Shown here: positions 35,996 to 45,055 of the stretch, one piece after another
Numbering within the stretch: the stretch's first letter is position 1
How the letters are laid out: each line of letters begins with the position of its first letter
Assembly: GCA_963742875.1 (NCBI GenBank)
Contig: CAVUNO010000011.1
Location: forward strand, 124,001-188,000
From: Bog-532 sp963742875
Lineage (GTDB): Bacteria > Actinomycetota > Actinomycetes > Streptosporangiales > Streptosporangiaceae
Length of the DNA: 64,000 nucleotides
Direction: 5' to 3'
Notes under the pieces: generated by a model
What the model was told of the DNA's origin: nothing
What the model saw: only the letters and a program-made list of their open reading frames with translations
Database searches by the model: none
Program-made: the position numbers and the translations under genes

Positions 35996-36835
35996 CGGGC
36001 ATCTCCCAGCTCGATCGGAACACCCACGAGCGAGCCATACTCGGTCCATGAGCCATCGTAGTTCTTGACATTCGGCTGCTCGAGCAGCTCGTGCAGGACG
36101 AACCAGGTATGCGCGGAGCGCTCACCGATCCGGCAGTAGGCGATGGTGTCCTTGCCGAAGTCCAGGCCGGCCTCGTCGCCGTAGAGGGTGCTCAGCTCCT
36201 CGTCGGAGCGGAAGGTGCCGTCCTCATTGGCCGCCTTGGACCACGGGACGTTGCGCGCCGTGGGGATGTGACCGCCGCGCTGCGCCTGCTCCTGCGGGAG
36301 ATGCGCCGGCGCGAGCAGCCGACCGGCGAACTCGTCCGGGGAGCGGACGTCGACCAGGTTGCGCTTGCCGATCGCGTCGAGCACCTCGTCCCGCTTGGCC
36401 CGCAGTGCGGCGTCCTGCTCGGACGCCTGGTAGGTCGTGGCCGGGCGCTTCGGCACGTCGGTGGTCAGCTCGCGCGAGTCGAGCTCCCACCTCTTGCGCC
36501 CGCCGTCGAGGAGCTTCACGTTGTGGTGGCCGTACAGCTTGAAGTACCAGTAGGCGTAGGCGGCGAACCAGTTGTTGTTGCCGCCGTAGAGCACGACCGT
36601 GTCGTCGTTGGAGATGCCGCGCTCAGAGAGCAGCTTCTCGAAGCCGACCCGGTTCAACGAAGTCCCGGCGTACCGGGTCCTGCAGGTCCTTCTTCCAGTC
36701 AATCTTGATCGCGTTGGGGATGTGCCCCTTGTCGTAGGCACTGGTGTCCTCGTCGACCTCGACGAGGACGACCCCGGGATCACCGGCGTGCGCTTCCACC
36801 CACTCTGCGTCCACGAGGGCTTCGGAGCGGCTCAT
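35992..36835 (-). pseudogene. Thiosulfate sulfurtransferase (rhodanese) with a single-base frameshift
   Basis: Two-domain rhodanese that moves sulfane sulfur to cyanide or thiols. N-terminal part from ATG 36835: EALVDAEWVEAHAGDPGVVL, DKGHIPNAIKIDWKKDL, DPVRRDFVEPG. At 36648-36650 one extra base (CCC on plus strand) shifts the frame; the correct text resumes as VGFEKLLSERGISNDDTVVL and runs to the end with active-site CRIGERSAHTW. Removing one base restores a normal ~280-aa protein. It may be a sequencing error in a homopolymer or a recent mutation. ATGA overlap with DUF1416. Confidence 0.88.
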
Positions 36836-36859
36836 AACGTAAAAACCTCCTGATGTGGA

Positions 36860-37288
36860 TCAGGCCGCCGCACTTCGCTGAGACGGCCGGATCCGGCGAA
36901 TGAACAGATACATCTGGCAGCCCAGGCAGAAATCGAACACGGCGTTGAGGAACGCGGCCGCCAGGGCCATGGCCGTAAAGGCGATCCCGACGCCGGTGAG
37001 GCCGACCGCATAACCGATCACGCCGATCGCGGCGATGACCAGCCCTACGCCCTGCGAGAACCGCGGCGGCGCCGACGGCTCAAAACGCGTCGGCGGCCGG
37101 AGGCGCGGGCGGACCAGGAAACGGTAGATGAGGCCGTACGGCGCGTACCGCATCCCGGCGATCGCGCCGACCGCGAACACCAGCGTCTGGGCGAGCAGCA
37201 ACCAGACGCTGGCGGTGGCCAGGGAAAGGGCCAGCACGATCGTCGTGATGACCGCGCCGAATCTGGGCCCCCGGGCGTCAATGTCCAT
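36860..37288 (-). CDS. DUF4395 membrane protein
   Basis: 142-aa protein with four helices in two pairs (about 12-45 and 80-125) and a conserved FDFCLGCQMYLFIRR near the end, whose CxxC suggests a redox role. DUF4395 proteins belong to sulfurtransferase/thioredoxin operons in actinobacteria. ATG start, 24 bases upstream of the sulfurtransferase. Confidence 0.85.
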   Translation of the reverse strand: MDIDARGPRFGAVITTIVLALSLATASVWLLLAQTLVFAVGAIAGMRYAPYGLIYRFLVRPRLRPPTRFEPSAPPRFSQGVGLVIAAIGVIGYAVGLTGVGIAFTAMALAAAFLNAVFDFCLGCQMYLFIRRIRPSQRSAAA

Positions 37289-37464
37289 GGTTGCGCTCCT
37301 TGATGCTGACGGGCGTAGCCGGTTGGCTCGCTGCCGCCGTGTCCCGGTGCAGGCATGCGCCTGCCCGGATGACCGCTGGCCAGCAGCACTGTGCGGGAGT
37401 CAGCAGCCCATACGGCGTGGATGCGACGGCCCAGCCGTCGATTCGGTGCCTCGTGCGCGGGCTG

Positions 37465-37557
37465 CTAACGGGTGAACGGCCGACACAGCGCGGTCGCCAC
37501 CCGGCAAAAGTCCACGGCGCGCCGCTTCGTCAGCCTCTGCGCTGTCCCGGAAAGCAC
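37465..37557 (-). CDS. Cys-containing putative leader peptide of the sulfur operon
   Basis: About 30 codons ending LTKRRAVDFCRVATALCR-PFTR. This RRAVDxCRVAxxLCR pattern is that of actinobacterial putative leader peptides in front of sulfur-metabolism genes, thought to sense cysteine supply by ribosome stalling at Cys codons. GTG start at 37557 is the only candidate near the right size; no good ribosome site is seen. DUF4395-sulfurtransferase-DUF1416 follow on the same strand. Confidence 0.6.
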   Translation of the reverse strand: MLSGTAQRLTKRRAVDFCRVATALCRPFTR

Positions 37558-37662
37558 GTAGACGATCGTATGCGGGGTCAGCGCGGCTGTCACTCCCCGG
37601 CCAGCGACAGTATGTATAAATTTCGACCGTTTTAGTAGGTTGAACGCCCGGACGGCCATGAC

Positions 37663-38154
37663 TCATTCCCCGGCCGGGGCCGCGGCCGATTCGCCGCCGG
37701 TTCCCGCAGGCTGACGGCCGCCGGCCGGCAGCTGGCTCAGCGCGGCGATGACGTCGGCCTTGCGCGGCAGGCCACTCGCCTTGCGCGCGATTGCGCCGTC
37801 CGGGCCGAGCACCAGCACGGTGGGCGTGGACAGGATGTTCAGCCGCCGCACCAGGTCCAGCCGCGACTCGGCGTCGATTTCCACGTGCTGCACGCCGTCC
37901 ACCAGGCCGGCCACCTCATTGAGGGTCTGCCGCGTGGCCCGGCACGGAGCGCAGAAGGCGCTGGAGAACTGGACCAAGGTCGCCCGCGGCCCGAGATCGT
38001 GCCGCAGATCGGCCGCGGTCAGGACATCACGCCCGGCGGGCGCCTGGCCGGGGGGCGGCACGACGCGCAGCCGTCCCTGCCTCCGGCGCCAGGCCAGGCC
38101 GAATGGGGTCACCACGGCCAGCACCACGACCAGCGCTATCACTCCTGCGGTCAT
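37663..38154 (-). CDS. Membrane-anchored thioredoxin family protein
   Basis: 163 aa: one N-terminal helix (VIALVVVLAVVTPFGLAW), then a thioredoxin fold with redox motif SSAFCAPCRATRQ and cis-Pro at LSTPTVLVLG. ATG 38154 follows AGGAAG. It lies just upstream of the leader peptide and DUF4395 gene; the set probably handles sulfane sulfur or thiol exchange. The long frame to 38463 has no support. Confidence 0.85.
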   Translation of the reverse strand: MTAGVIALVVVLAVVTPFGLAWRRRQGRLRVVPPPGQAPAGRDVLTAADLRHDLGPRATLVQFSSAFCAPCRATRQTLNEVAGLVDGVQHVEIDAESRLDLVRRLNILSTPTVLVLGPDGAIARKASGLPRKADVIAALSQLPAGGRQPAGTGGESAAAPAGE

Positions 38155-38234
38155 ACTTCCTGGAAAGCGCGGAAGCGGCGCGGGCATTCCGCGCGGCCGC
38201 CCCAGCACCGCAGCAGAGCCCCCGGCCGGCCCGT

Positions 38235-38954
38235 TCAGCTGGGCAGGAAGGTCACGAGCTGCCGGTTGCCGGCCGTCACGTCGAATCCCTGCACCTGCGA
38301 CACCGGGACCCACGAGGAGCCCGGATACCAGGCCGTCGCGGCACCGTGGGCCACCGTCCAGCCGGCCGCGGCCAGGTGCACGCCCTGGGAGTCGGTGACC
38401 CATAGCTGGCAGGTCGTGCCGTTCGGCACACCGGATACCTGGATGTCCATCGCCGTACCCCACGGCTCCTTGTTGTACCGGACCGTCGCCGTGATGCCGC
38501 GCAGCGCGCTGGTCGTCCGCGCCGTCTGCCAGCTCGCGGGCGGGATGGACGCCGTCGCGGACGGACGGCCCGGGGCCGGGCTGGATCCGAGGCGCAGGCG
38601 CACGGCGCCGGCCACGGCGATCACCACCGCGGCGGCGGCCGCGACGGCCTGCCAGCGCCGGTTCCGGCGGCGCCGGGCGGCGGTCAGGCTCACGAGGGAC
38701 TCGACGAAATCTTCCGCGGAAGCCTCGTCGGCGAGCAGGGGCTCGGCGTCCTCGCGCGATATGCGGTCGATTTCCTCCGCGCTGACCCGGGACAGCAGGG
38801 CCGGGAGCCCGGCCAGGCCGGCCATTTCGTCCCGGCAGTCACGGCAACCGGTGACGTGCCTGTCCACCTGGGACCGTTCGGCGGGATCGATCGCACCGAG
38901 CACGTAGACACCGAGTGCCTGCCGGGTGTCTGTGCAATCCCAAGCCGGCGTCAT
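38235..38954 (-). CDS. Anti-sigma factor with zinc-finger N-terminus
   Basis: 239-aa membrane protein. N-terminal anti-sigma zinc motif RHVTGCRDCRDEM (HxxxCxxC), a basic stretch and one helix (WQAVAAAAAVVIAVAGAV, about 118-135), and an extracytoplasmic domain like that of RskA (PWGTAMDIQVSGVPNGTTCQLWVTD). It should bind and silence the ECF sigma factor encoded immediately upstream; genes overlap by 4 bases (ATGA). Confidence 0.88.
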   Translation of the reverse strand: MTPAWDCTDTRQALGVYVLGAIDPAERSQVDRHVTGCRDCRDEMAGLAGLPALLSRVSAEEIDRISREDAEPLLADEASAEDFVESLVSLTAARRRRNRRWQAVAAAAAVVIAVAGAVRLRLGSSPAPGRPSATASIPPASWQTARTTSALRGITATVRYNKEPWGTAMDIQVSGVPNGTTCQLWVTDSQGVHLAAAGWTVAHGAATAWYPGSSWVPVSQVQGFDVTAGNRQLVTFLPS

Positions 38955-39487
38955 GGCGCCAGTCCTCTCTCCTCCAGGGCAAGCTTGAGCGCCTTGAGCG
39001 CGTAAAAGGTGCGGGACTTCACCGTGCCCGACGGAATCCCGAGGGTGGCCGCCGCCTCCGCGACGGAGCAGCCACGGTAATAGGTCTCGATGATGACCCG
39101 GCGGTGGTCGGGCCGCAGCGAGGCGAGCGCCTCCGCGACCGCCCACGACTCCAGGGCGCGGTCGGCGTCGTCGGCGGCCGGGACCAGTTCCAGCGCGCCC
39201 TGGCCGACCTCGGGCGGCCGGGACTGCCGGGCCCGGTAGGCGTCGACGGCCAGATTCCGGGCGACCGCGAACAGCCAGGGCCGGGCCGGCCGGGCCGCCA
39301 GCGCCTCCGGGTGCCGCCAGGCCCGCACGACCGTTTCCTGCACAAGGTCCTCCGCCCGCTGCCGGTCACCTCCGGTCAGGTGGAGCGCATAACGGAGGAG
39401 AGCGCCGCCATGTTCGGCGTAGAGCGCCCGTACGTATGCCTCATCGGCTACCGCGCCCGGCTGGGCAGCGGATCCCGAGCCTGCCAC
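38951..39487 (-). CDS. ECF-family RNA polymerase sigma factor
   Basis: 178 aa from GTG 39487 (alternatives GTG 39523 and 39565). Region 2: LYAEHGGALLRYAL, AEDLVQETVVRAWRHP, RPWLFAVARNLAVDAYRAR. Region 4: LRPDHRRVIIETYYRGCSVAEA and IPSGTVKSRTFYALKAL. Group resembles SigK/SigL types paired with RskA-like anti-sigma factors. The partner follows directly. Target promoters cannot be read here. Confidence 0.9.
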   Translation of the reverse strand: MAGSGSAAQPGAVADEAYVRALYAEHGGALLRYALHLTGGDRQRAEDLVQETVVRAWRHPEALAARPARPWLFAVARNLAVDAYRARQSRPPEVGQGALELVPAADDADRALESWAVAEALASLRPDHRRVIIETYYRGCSVAEAAATLGIPSGTVKSRTFYALKALKLALEERGLAP

Positions 39488-39680
39488 GTAATGGACTACG
39501 CCTGCGGGCCCGGATCGGTTCACGACACGCCGGCAAATTTCTTGCCCGCACCACCGCCGGGCCACCGGGCTGGCCGTAGCGCGGGACCGCCGCGGGCCGC
39601 CTGGTCACGAATCGCTGGTGAACGCCACGTTCGCCGCGGACGCGCTCGGCGGCCGGTCCGGCCGGCTGCGGCAGGTCGTC

Positions 39681-39947
39681 CTAGCCGCCCGCGAAAGGCG
39701 GCAGCACCTCGATCACGGCCGTGTCGGCCAGGGCGATCTCCTGATGCGGCCGGACGCCCGCAGGCTGGCCGTCGACGAGGAACGACGACCGGGCCAGTAC
39801 GCCGCGCAGGCGCTCGCCCCCGTCGTGGTCCCGGCTCTCCAGGGCAGCCGACAGCGCGTCAGCGAGCGTGCCGGCGTGGAGCGACTCGGCGGCGACACCG
39901 GCGGCATCCTTCGCCGCCGCCCAGTAGCGGATAGTCACCATGGCCAT
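39681..39947 (-). CDS. MoaD/ThiS-like ubiquitin-fold sulfur carrier
   Basis: 88-aa beta-grasp protein ending in FAGG, the diglycine that becomes thiocarboxylated in MoaD and ThiS carriers. RYWAAAKDAAG and AVIEVLPPFAGG are typical for MoaD. ATG at 39947, with GAGGAT upstream; ATG two codons later is possible. No other molybdopterin gene is nearby. Confidence 0.82.
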   Translation of the reverse strand: MAMVTIRYWAAAKDAAGVAAESLHAGTLADALSAALESRDHDGGERLRGVLARSSFLVDGQPAGVRPHQEIALADTAVIEVLPPFAGG

Positions 39948-40059
39948 ATCGGCTATCCTCACTCACAATGGGATCCGGGCGGCGCTGCCCCTGGGTCCCT
40001 CTGTGTTTTAACAGGTTAGTGCCGGTGCGCTGGGCGCCGCGAAGGAGAGGTGGAACCGC

Positions 40060-40896
40060 TTGAGCGATCTGCTCCTGCTGACCGGGACGCTGGAACCGTC
40101 CACGGAAGTGCTACCCGCCCTCGGTTTGCTGCTGCATTCGGTGCGCGTCATGCCGCCGGAAGCCTCAGCGCTGATCGATGCTCCGCCAGGAGAACTGGTC
40201 CTGGTCGACGCACGGCGTGACCTGGCCCATGGTAAGAGCATCTGCAAGCTGCTGCTCACCACCGGCCTGGACTGCCCCATGCTGATCATCGTGACCGAGG
40301 GCGGCCTCGCGGCGGTGAGCGCCGACTGGGGCGCCGATGATGTGATCTTGAACACGGCGGGCCCGGCCGAGGTGGAGACGCGACTGCGGCTGGCGCTGGG
40401 CCGCCGGGCCCGGAACGCGGCCGCGGAAGCGCCCGACGAGATCAGGTCCGGCGACCTCACCATTGATGAGGCCACCTACTCCGCGCGGTTGCGCGGGCGG
40501 GCGCTGGACCTGACATTCAAGGAGTTCGAGCTGCTGAAGTTCCTCGCCCAGCATCCGGGCCGCGTCTTCACCCGGGCGCATCTGCTCCAGGAGGTCTGGG
40601 GGTACGACTACTTCGGCGGCACCCGGACGGTTGACGTGCACGTCCGTCGGCTGCGCGCCAAACTCGGCACCGAGCACGAGGCGCTGATCGGCACCGTCCG
40701 GAATGTCGGCTACCGCTTCGTGCCGTTCAAGGGCGCCAGCGACGACCAGCGGGACAGTCAGCCGCTTGCGGGAGACGATGAACACGACACCGGACCCGAG
40801 GACGAATCAGGGCTCGGTGACGTGGCCCGCCTCGACGCCGCCCGCCCGGCGGCCCGCGTCAGCGAATCAGGGCTCGGCGCTTCCACCGGACGCTGA
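40060..40896 (+). CDS. glnR: Nitrogen regulator GlnR (OmpR-type orphan response regulator)
   Basis: 278 aa. The receiver-like domain (LLLLTGTLEPSTEVLPALGL) lacks the phosphorylation-pocket Asp pattern, as in GlnR, and the C-terminal winged helix is LTFKEFELLKFLAQHPG ... TRTVDVHVRRLRAKLG, almost identical to Streptomyces GlnR. It controls glutamine synthetase, ammonium transport and nitrate/nitrite genes. TTG start at 40060 with AAGGAGAGG upstream. The C-terminal 45 residues beyond the usual end are acidic and overlap mshD. Confidence 0.95.
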   Translation: MSDLLLLTGTLEPSTEVLPALGLLLHSVRVMPPEASALIDAPPGELVLVDARRDLAHGKSICKLLLTTGLDCPMLIIVTEGGLAAVSADWGADDVILNTAGPAEVETRLRLALGRRARNAAAEAPDEIRSGDLTIDEATYSARLRGRALDLTFKEFELLKFLAQHPGRVFTRAHLLQEVWGYDYFGGTRTVDVHVRRLRAKLGTEHEALIGTVRNVGYRFVPFKGASDDQRDSQPLAGDDEHDTGPEDESGLGDVARLDAARPAARVSESGLGASTGR

Positions 40897-41785
40897 TCAG
40901 GCTCTCCCGGCGGTCTCCGCTGGCGCGCTGAGCCCCGCGCAGCGGGACGAGGTGCTCCAGCTGGCCGCCGCGGCCACGGCCGGCGACGGGGTAGCGCCGC
41001 TGTCCGAGCACGTGATGCTGCATCTGCGTTACGGCGGCGGGGACGGCCTCGATCTGACGTCGGGGCTGGCTGGGCACGTCACCGGCTACGCCCATCTGGA
41101 AGTAGATGAGTCCGGCGTGGCCGGCGGCGAACTGGTGGTCGACCCGGCTCATCGGCGGCGCGGAACCGGCCGGGCGCTGCTCGCCGCGATGACCACCCGC
41201 GCCGCAGAGCGCCCCCTGCGTGTCTGGGCGCACGGCGACCTCCCGGCTGCGGCACCCCTGGCGCAGGCCGCCGGGCTGCACCGCGTCCGCGCCCTGTGGC
41301 AGATGCGGCGGTCACTGCGGGATCCGCTGCCGGAACCGTTGGTGCCCGCGGATACCCGGCTGCGGACGTTCGTTCCGGGGCGCGATGAGGACGGGTGGCT
41401 GCGGCTCAACGCCGTGGCGTTTGCTCACCATCCCGAGCAGGGCGCGTGGACCCGCGCCGATCTGGACGTGCGTGAGCAGGAAGCCTGGTTCGATCCGGCG
41501 GGGTTCTTCCTGGCTGAGCGCGGCGGGCGGCTTGTCGGCTTCCACTGGACCAAAGTGCACGACGCAGCGACGGGCGAGGTGTATGTGGTGGGCGTCGACC
41601 CGGCGGCGTACGGTGGCGGCCTCGGCCGCGCCCTGACACTGACCGGGCTGCGCTACCTACGGGACGCGAGGGGATTGACTGAGGTCATGCTCTACGTCGA
41701 CGAGTCCAACCGCGCCGCGGTCCGGATGTACGAGGCGCTGGGCTTCACCCGGACGGTCACGGACGTCATGTACGGGACTGCCTGA
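40778..41785 (+). CDS. mshD: Mycothiol synthase
   Basis: 335-aa tandem GNAT enzyme that acetylates Cys-GlcN-Ins in the last step of mycothiol synthesis. First GNAT with VVDPAHRRRGTGRALL, second with VVGVDPAAYGGGLGRAL and VMLYVDESNRAAVRMYEALGF. I chose ATG 40778 after GGGAGA; it overlaps the last 119 bases of glnR in another frame. A later start near the conserved LSPAQRDEVLQL is possible. Confidence 0.93.
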   Translation: MNTTPDPRTNQGSVTWPASTPPARRPASANQGSALPPDADQALPAVSAGALSPAQRDEVLQLAAAATAGDGVAPLSEHVMLHLRYGGGDGLDLTSGLAGHVTGYAHLEVDESGVAGGELVVDPAHRRRGTGRALLAAMTTRAAERPLRVWAHGDLPAAAPLAQAAGLHRVRALWQMRRSLRDPLPEPLVPADTRLRTFVPGRDEDGWLRLNAVAFAHHPEQGAWTRADLDVREQEAWFDPAGFFLAERGGRLVGFHWTKVHDAATGEVYVVGVDPAAYGGGLGRALTLTGLRYLRDARGLTEVMLYVDESNRAAVRMYEALGFTRTVTDVMYGTA

Positions 41786-41849
41786 CACGGGTGCGGCTGA
41801 CATCACGGCAGGGACCGGCGACCGCTGGCCGACGGGACAGACTCCGCCG

Positions 41850-42023
41850 TCAGGCGATCCGGCCGAGCACCTTGACCGCCGGACGCACGCCGAGCACGGC
41901 GTCCAGTTCCTCGTTGGTCAGCGGTCCGTCGCTGGCGGCCACCGCACCGAGAACCTCAGCGTACAGTTCGATCTCGTCGAGAGCTACCCGGTCGTGAAGA
42001 CGAAGATCGACGTACTCTGGCAC
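41850..42023 (-). CDS. Conserved small actinobacterial protein
   Basis: 57 aa: VPEYVDLRLHDRVALDEIEL ... GPLTNEELDAVLGVRP. GTG start with excellent GGAGGTGA upstream. I know this small helical protein as a frequent hypothetical in actinobacteria; function unknown. The longer frame to 42263 has no support. Confidence 0.75.
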   Translation of the reverse strand: MPEYVDLRLHDRVALDEIELYAEVLGAVAASDGPLTNEELDAVLGVRPAVKVLGRIA

Positions 42024-42606
42024 CGCGTTCACCTCCGTCGCCGCTGACGCTTTACGCCTCCGCCCCAGGTTACGCCGTGCCGCGCCCCCCGCGCATGACC
42101 CATCAGGGCCATTCTGGGACCACCCTCCCGTGCGGTTTAACTCAGACCAAGGGTAACAATTGCGCGAAGTGGCGGATATTGCGATCACTGACCCGGCAGG
42201 GAACGCACATGGGGGACTTTCGTGACCTTTTGCGCGTGCGCGAGTGACGGTCCGCACGCGCACCGGCCGCGGCGCGCCCCGCCGTCATGCGCTTCGCCCG
42301 GCATCGCCACGGGGAGCGACCGGTCATGATGGACTAGGCACAGAACTGGCTACTCTGCGTCTGCGGGCCGATACGTAACGTATAGTGGAGGCGGCCTTGC
42401 AGACCCTTCAGAAGGCGCATAACGGGGCACTTAGACGTTTCGGTTGCGCCAGAGGGTGCTTCGGGACAAGAGTCATGCCCATATCGATCCCCGCGCACCC
42501 GTACAAGGTTCCCGTAGCTATCCCGCGGCCGATCAGCTGGCCCGCGATAACGTGCCTCCAGGTTTCCTTCCAGCACGCTCCCCGGATATAAGGTCTTCGT
42601 GAAGCC
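42024..42606. other. Long intergenic region before the DivIVA-like gene
   Basis: 583 bases. It contains a hairpin GCGCGTGCG / CGCACGCGC (42232-42261) and the palindrome ATACGTAACGTAT (42371-42383) overlapping a possible -10 TATAGT (42381-42386) for the plus strand. A 68-codon frame (42385-42591) has no family resemblance and I do not call it a gene. Confidence 0.45.
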
Positions 42607-43992
42607 ATGAACGAAAATAGCGATCTCCTTCCCAATCTCGCCGCCCAAGAAGACGCTTTCGAGGTGCAACTGCGCGGTTACAGCCGTCGGCAGGTCGACG
42701 AGTTCGTCGCCCGCTGCCGTAGCCAGGTCCGCGAGCTTGAGGAACGGCTGGGCCATTCTCTTGACCATGGCGAGCAGCTCCGTCAGGAGGTCAAGGCACT
42801 CCGCCAGCAGGCCCTGGGCAACAGGCCGGCCCACGAGGAGGTCAGCGAGCGGATCTCGCAGATCCTGAAGCTCGCCGACGACGAGGCCAGGGCGCAGAAG
42901 ACCCGTGCCGACGATGACATCAGAAAGCAGTTGCAGGACGCGCAGCAGGAAGCCGACCGGACAAAGATGGAAGCCCGGGATCAGGCCGAGCACATGCTCA
43001 CCGCCGCACAGGAACAGGCCGAGCGGGCCATCTCCACGGCACGTTCGGATGCGGAGAAGACGAGGAACACGGCCCGCGCCGAAGCCGATCACGCTACGGC
43101 GGACGCGCGCACGAAGGCCGACAGCGTACTCTCCAACGCCAAGTCCCAGGCCAAGCAGATCCTCGACGAGGCCACAGCGCGGGCCACGGCCATTCACGAC
43201 GGCGCGGAGCGCAGGCTCAACCTGCTGAGCACGCGGCACGCGGAGACGATCCGGCGGCTCACCGAGATCCTGGACGGCGTATCGGGCCTGGTCGCGGCGG
43301 AGACAGCGCGTCCTTCGCTCGAGGACGAGGTGGATCAGAATGTCGCAAAGGCCATCGCGCAGAAGGCCGCCGAGGCTGCGGCGGCCGACTCGCCCGGTCC
43401 GAACGGCGGGCCCGGCGCCCCCGGCGGGCCGGCCAGGAACAACGGCCCCGGGGCCCCGGTGGGCGATGGGACCGGAAACCAGCGCGGCGGCCCCGGGAAT
43501 CCGATGGCGGCCCCGGGCGGCTCGCGGCCAGCCAACGGATCCCGCGGGGAGAACCCTCCCGCCAGGCCGGGGCGCCCCGCACCCGTGATGCCCTCCGCGG
43601 CGGCCCACTCCGGCGCCGCGAACCAGTCCGGCCCGCCGGTACCCGGCAAGCCGGACCCGCTCCCCTCCGGCCGGGGCGGGCATGAGGCGCCCCGGGGCGG
43701 CGCTCACATGGCCCCGCGGGCCGCACGGCCGCCCGCTCCGCCGGGCAGCCCGGGCGCGTCAGCCGGCGACCGGCCGTCTGGCCCAGCCCGGGCGGCTGGC
43801 CCCGGTCCGGTTCCCGAGACCGAGGGACCGGGCGGACGGCGGACAGCCCCCGAGGATCTCGCCGGGAACCGGCGGCCAGGCGGCGCGCGGAGCCACGGCG
43901 CTACCCAGGCGGACGGCAGCCTGACCGGGAGCATCGACTCGGACGAGGTGACGGAAGGCGTCCGCATCGTCCGGGAGCGGCGGCAGCATTAG
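42607..43992 (+). CDS. DivIVA-domain coiled-coil protein (FilP/Scy-like)
   Basis: 461 aa. N-terminal DivIVA-like motif FEVQLRGYSRRQVDEFVARC, a long coiled coil (about 40-260) with repeated TARSDAEKTRNTARAEAD-type heptads, and a C-terminal 190-residue Pro/Gly/Ala-rich disordered part ending DEVTEGVRIVRER. Such proteins organise polar growth and the cytoskeleton in filamentous actinobacteria. ATG start, weak ribosome site. It is followed by a strong bidirectional hairpin. Confidence 0.82.
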   Translation: MNENSDLLPNLAAQEDAFEVQLRGYSRRQVDEFVARCRSQVRELEERLGHSLDHGEQLRQEVKALRQQALGNRPAHEEVSERISQILKLADDEARAQKTRADDDIRKQLQDAQQEADRTKMEARDQAEHMLTAAQEQAERAISTARSDAEKTRNTARAEADHATADARTKADSVLSNAKSQAKQILDEATARATAIHDGAERRLNLLSTRHAETIRRLTEILDGVSGLVAAETARPSLEDEVDQNVAKAIAQKAAEAAAADSPGPNGGPGAPGGPARNNGPGAPVGDGTGNQRGGPGNPMAAPGGSRPANGSRGENPPARPGRPAPVMPSAAAHSGAANQSGPPVPGKPDPLPSGRGGHEAPRGGAHMAPRAARPPAPPGSPGASAGDRPSGPARAAGPGPVPETEGPGGRRTAPEDLAGNRRPGGARSHGATQADGSLTGSIDSDEVTEGVRIVRERRQH

Positions 43993-44004
43993 CAACCCAC
44001 TCGG

Positions 44005-44051
44005 CCGGGGCCTGGCCGGGGCCCGGCCAGGGATTCCCGGCCAGGCCCCGG
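44005..44051. terminator. Bidirectional terminator between convergent genes
   Basis: Perfect 16-bp stem CCGGGGCCTGGCCGGG / CCCGGCCAGGCCCCGG with a 15-base loop, between the DivIVA-like gene (+) and the Ppx gene (-). Confidence 0.85.
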
Positions 44052-44068
44052 TCGCATGACCGGGCCCG

Positions 44069-44995
44069 TTACGTGAGCGTGTCGAGGCGGCGGAGAATTA
44101 CGCCCTCCCGCAGCGCCCATGGGCAGATCACCAGTTCGGGGACGCCGAACAGGTCCACCGCGGCGTCGGCCACGATGGCCCCGGCCGACAGCTGCGGGGC
44201 CCGGTTCGCCGACACACCCTGCAGCTTGGTCCGTTCCGCCAGCGTCATCGTGGGCAGCCGGGCCGCCCACGTGGCCGCGTCCGTGCTGCTCAGGACCCGC
44301 CGCACGTAAAACCCCTCACTTGACGGGGCGGCGCCCGCGATCCTGGCCAGCTGCCGGAACGTCTTCGACGTCGCGACGGCACGATCGGGCCGGCCGTAGC
44401 GCATGATGCCGCCGACGGTGCGGGCTATTTCGGCACGCACGTGCTTACGCAGGTCCCGCGTCTGCGCGGCGGTCGGCGGGTCTGCCCGGAGCCAGTCGCG
44501 GGTCAGCCGGCCCGCACCGAGCGGCAGGGACACCGCGACATCGGGATCCTCATCGACACCAGACGCGACCTCCAGTGATCCGCCGCCGATGTCCAGGACC
44601 AGCAACCGCCCCGACGACCAGCCGAACCAGCGGCGCGCGGCGAGGAATGTCAGGCGGGCTTCGTCCTCACCGGCCAGCGCCGTGATCCGCACGCCCGTCT
44701 GCTTGGTGATGCGGTTGAGCACGGCGTCCCCGTTGACCGCGTCCCGCACCGCGGAGGTCGCGAATCCGATGAAGTCCTCGACGCCCTTGTCCTCCGCGAT
44801 CCGGATGGCCTCGGCCACGAAAGCGCCCAGCAGGTCTTCGCCCTTGGCGGAGAGCCGGCCGCCGTCTTCGAGACGGTCGGCGAGGTGAAGGTCGGCCCTG
44901 TGCGAGAACGCCGGAAGAGGGCGCGCGCCCGGGTGCGCATCGACGACAAGCAGGTGAACGGTATTGGAACCCACGTCGAGCACCCCAAGTCGCAT
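44069..44995 (-). CDS. ppx: Ppx/GppA-type exopolyphosphatase
   Basis: 308-aa ASKHA phosphatase that breaks down polyphosphate or pppGpp. Phosphate-1 motif LGVLDVGSNTVHLLVVD, conserved FATSAVRDAVNG, phosphate-2 LLVLDIGGGSLEVASG. It is the short single-module form common in actinobacteria (Ppx1-like). ATG start, divergent from the FAD oxidoreductase 60 bases away. Confidence 0.9.
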   Translation of the reverse strand: MRLGVLDVGSNTVHLLVVDAHPGARPLPAFSHRADLHLADRLEDGGRLSAKGEDLLGAFVAEAIRIAEDKGVEDFIGFATSAVRDAVNGDAVLNRITKQTGVRITALAGEDEARLTFLAARRWFGWSSGRLLVLDIGGGSLEVASGVDEDPDVAVSLPLGAGRLTRDWLRADPPTAAQTRDLRKHVRAEIARTVGGIMRYGRPDRAVATSKTFRQLARIAGAAPSSEGFYVRRVLSSTDAATWAARLPTMTLAERTKLQGVSANRAPQLSAGAIVADAAVDLFGVPELVICPWALREGVILRRLDTLT

Positions 44996-45055
44996 ACGTC
45001 GACGCTACGCCCCGGTGCTGGCCAAGCTCCCGCCAAAGGCTAAGTTGTACTGGCC

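Noticed and set aside
42385..42591. 68-codon frame upstream of the DivIVA-like gene
   Set aside because: Starts next to a possible -10 element, no ribosome site, no family resemblance.
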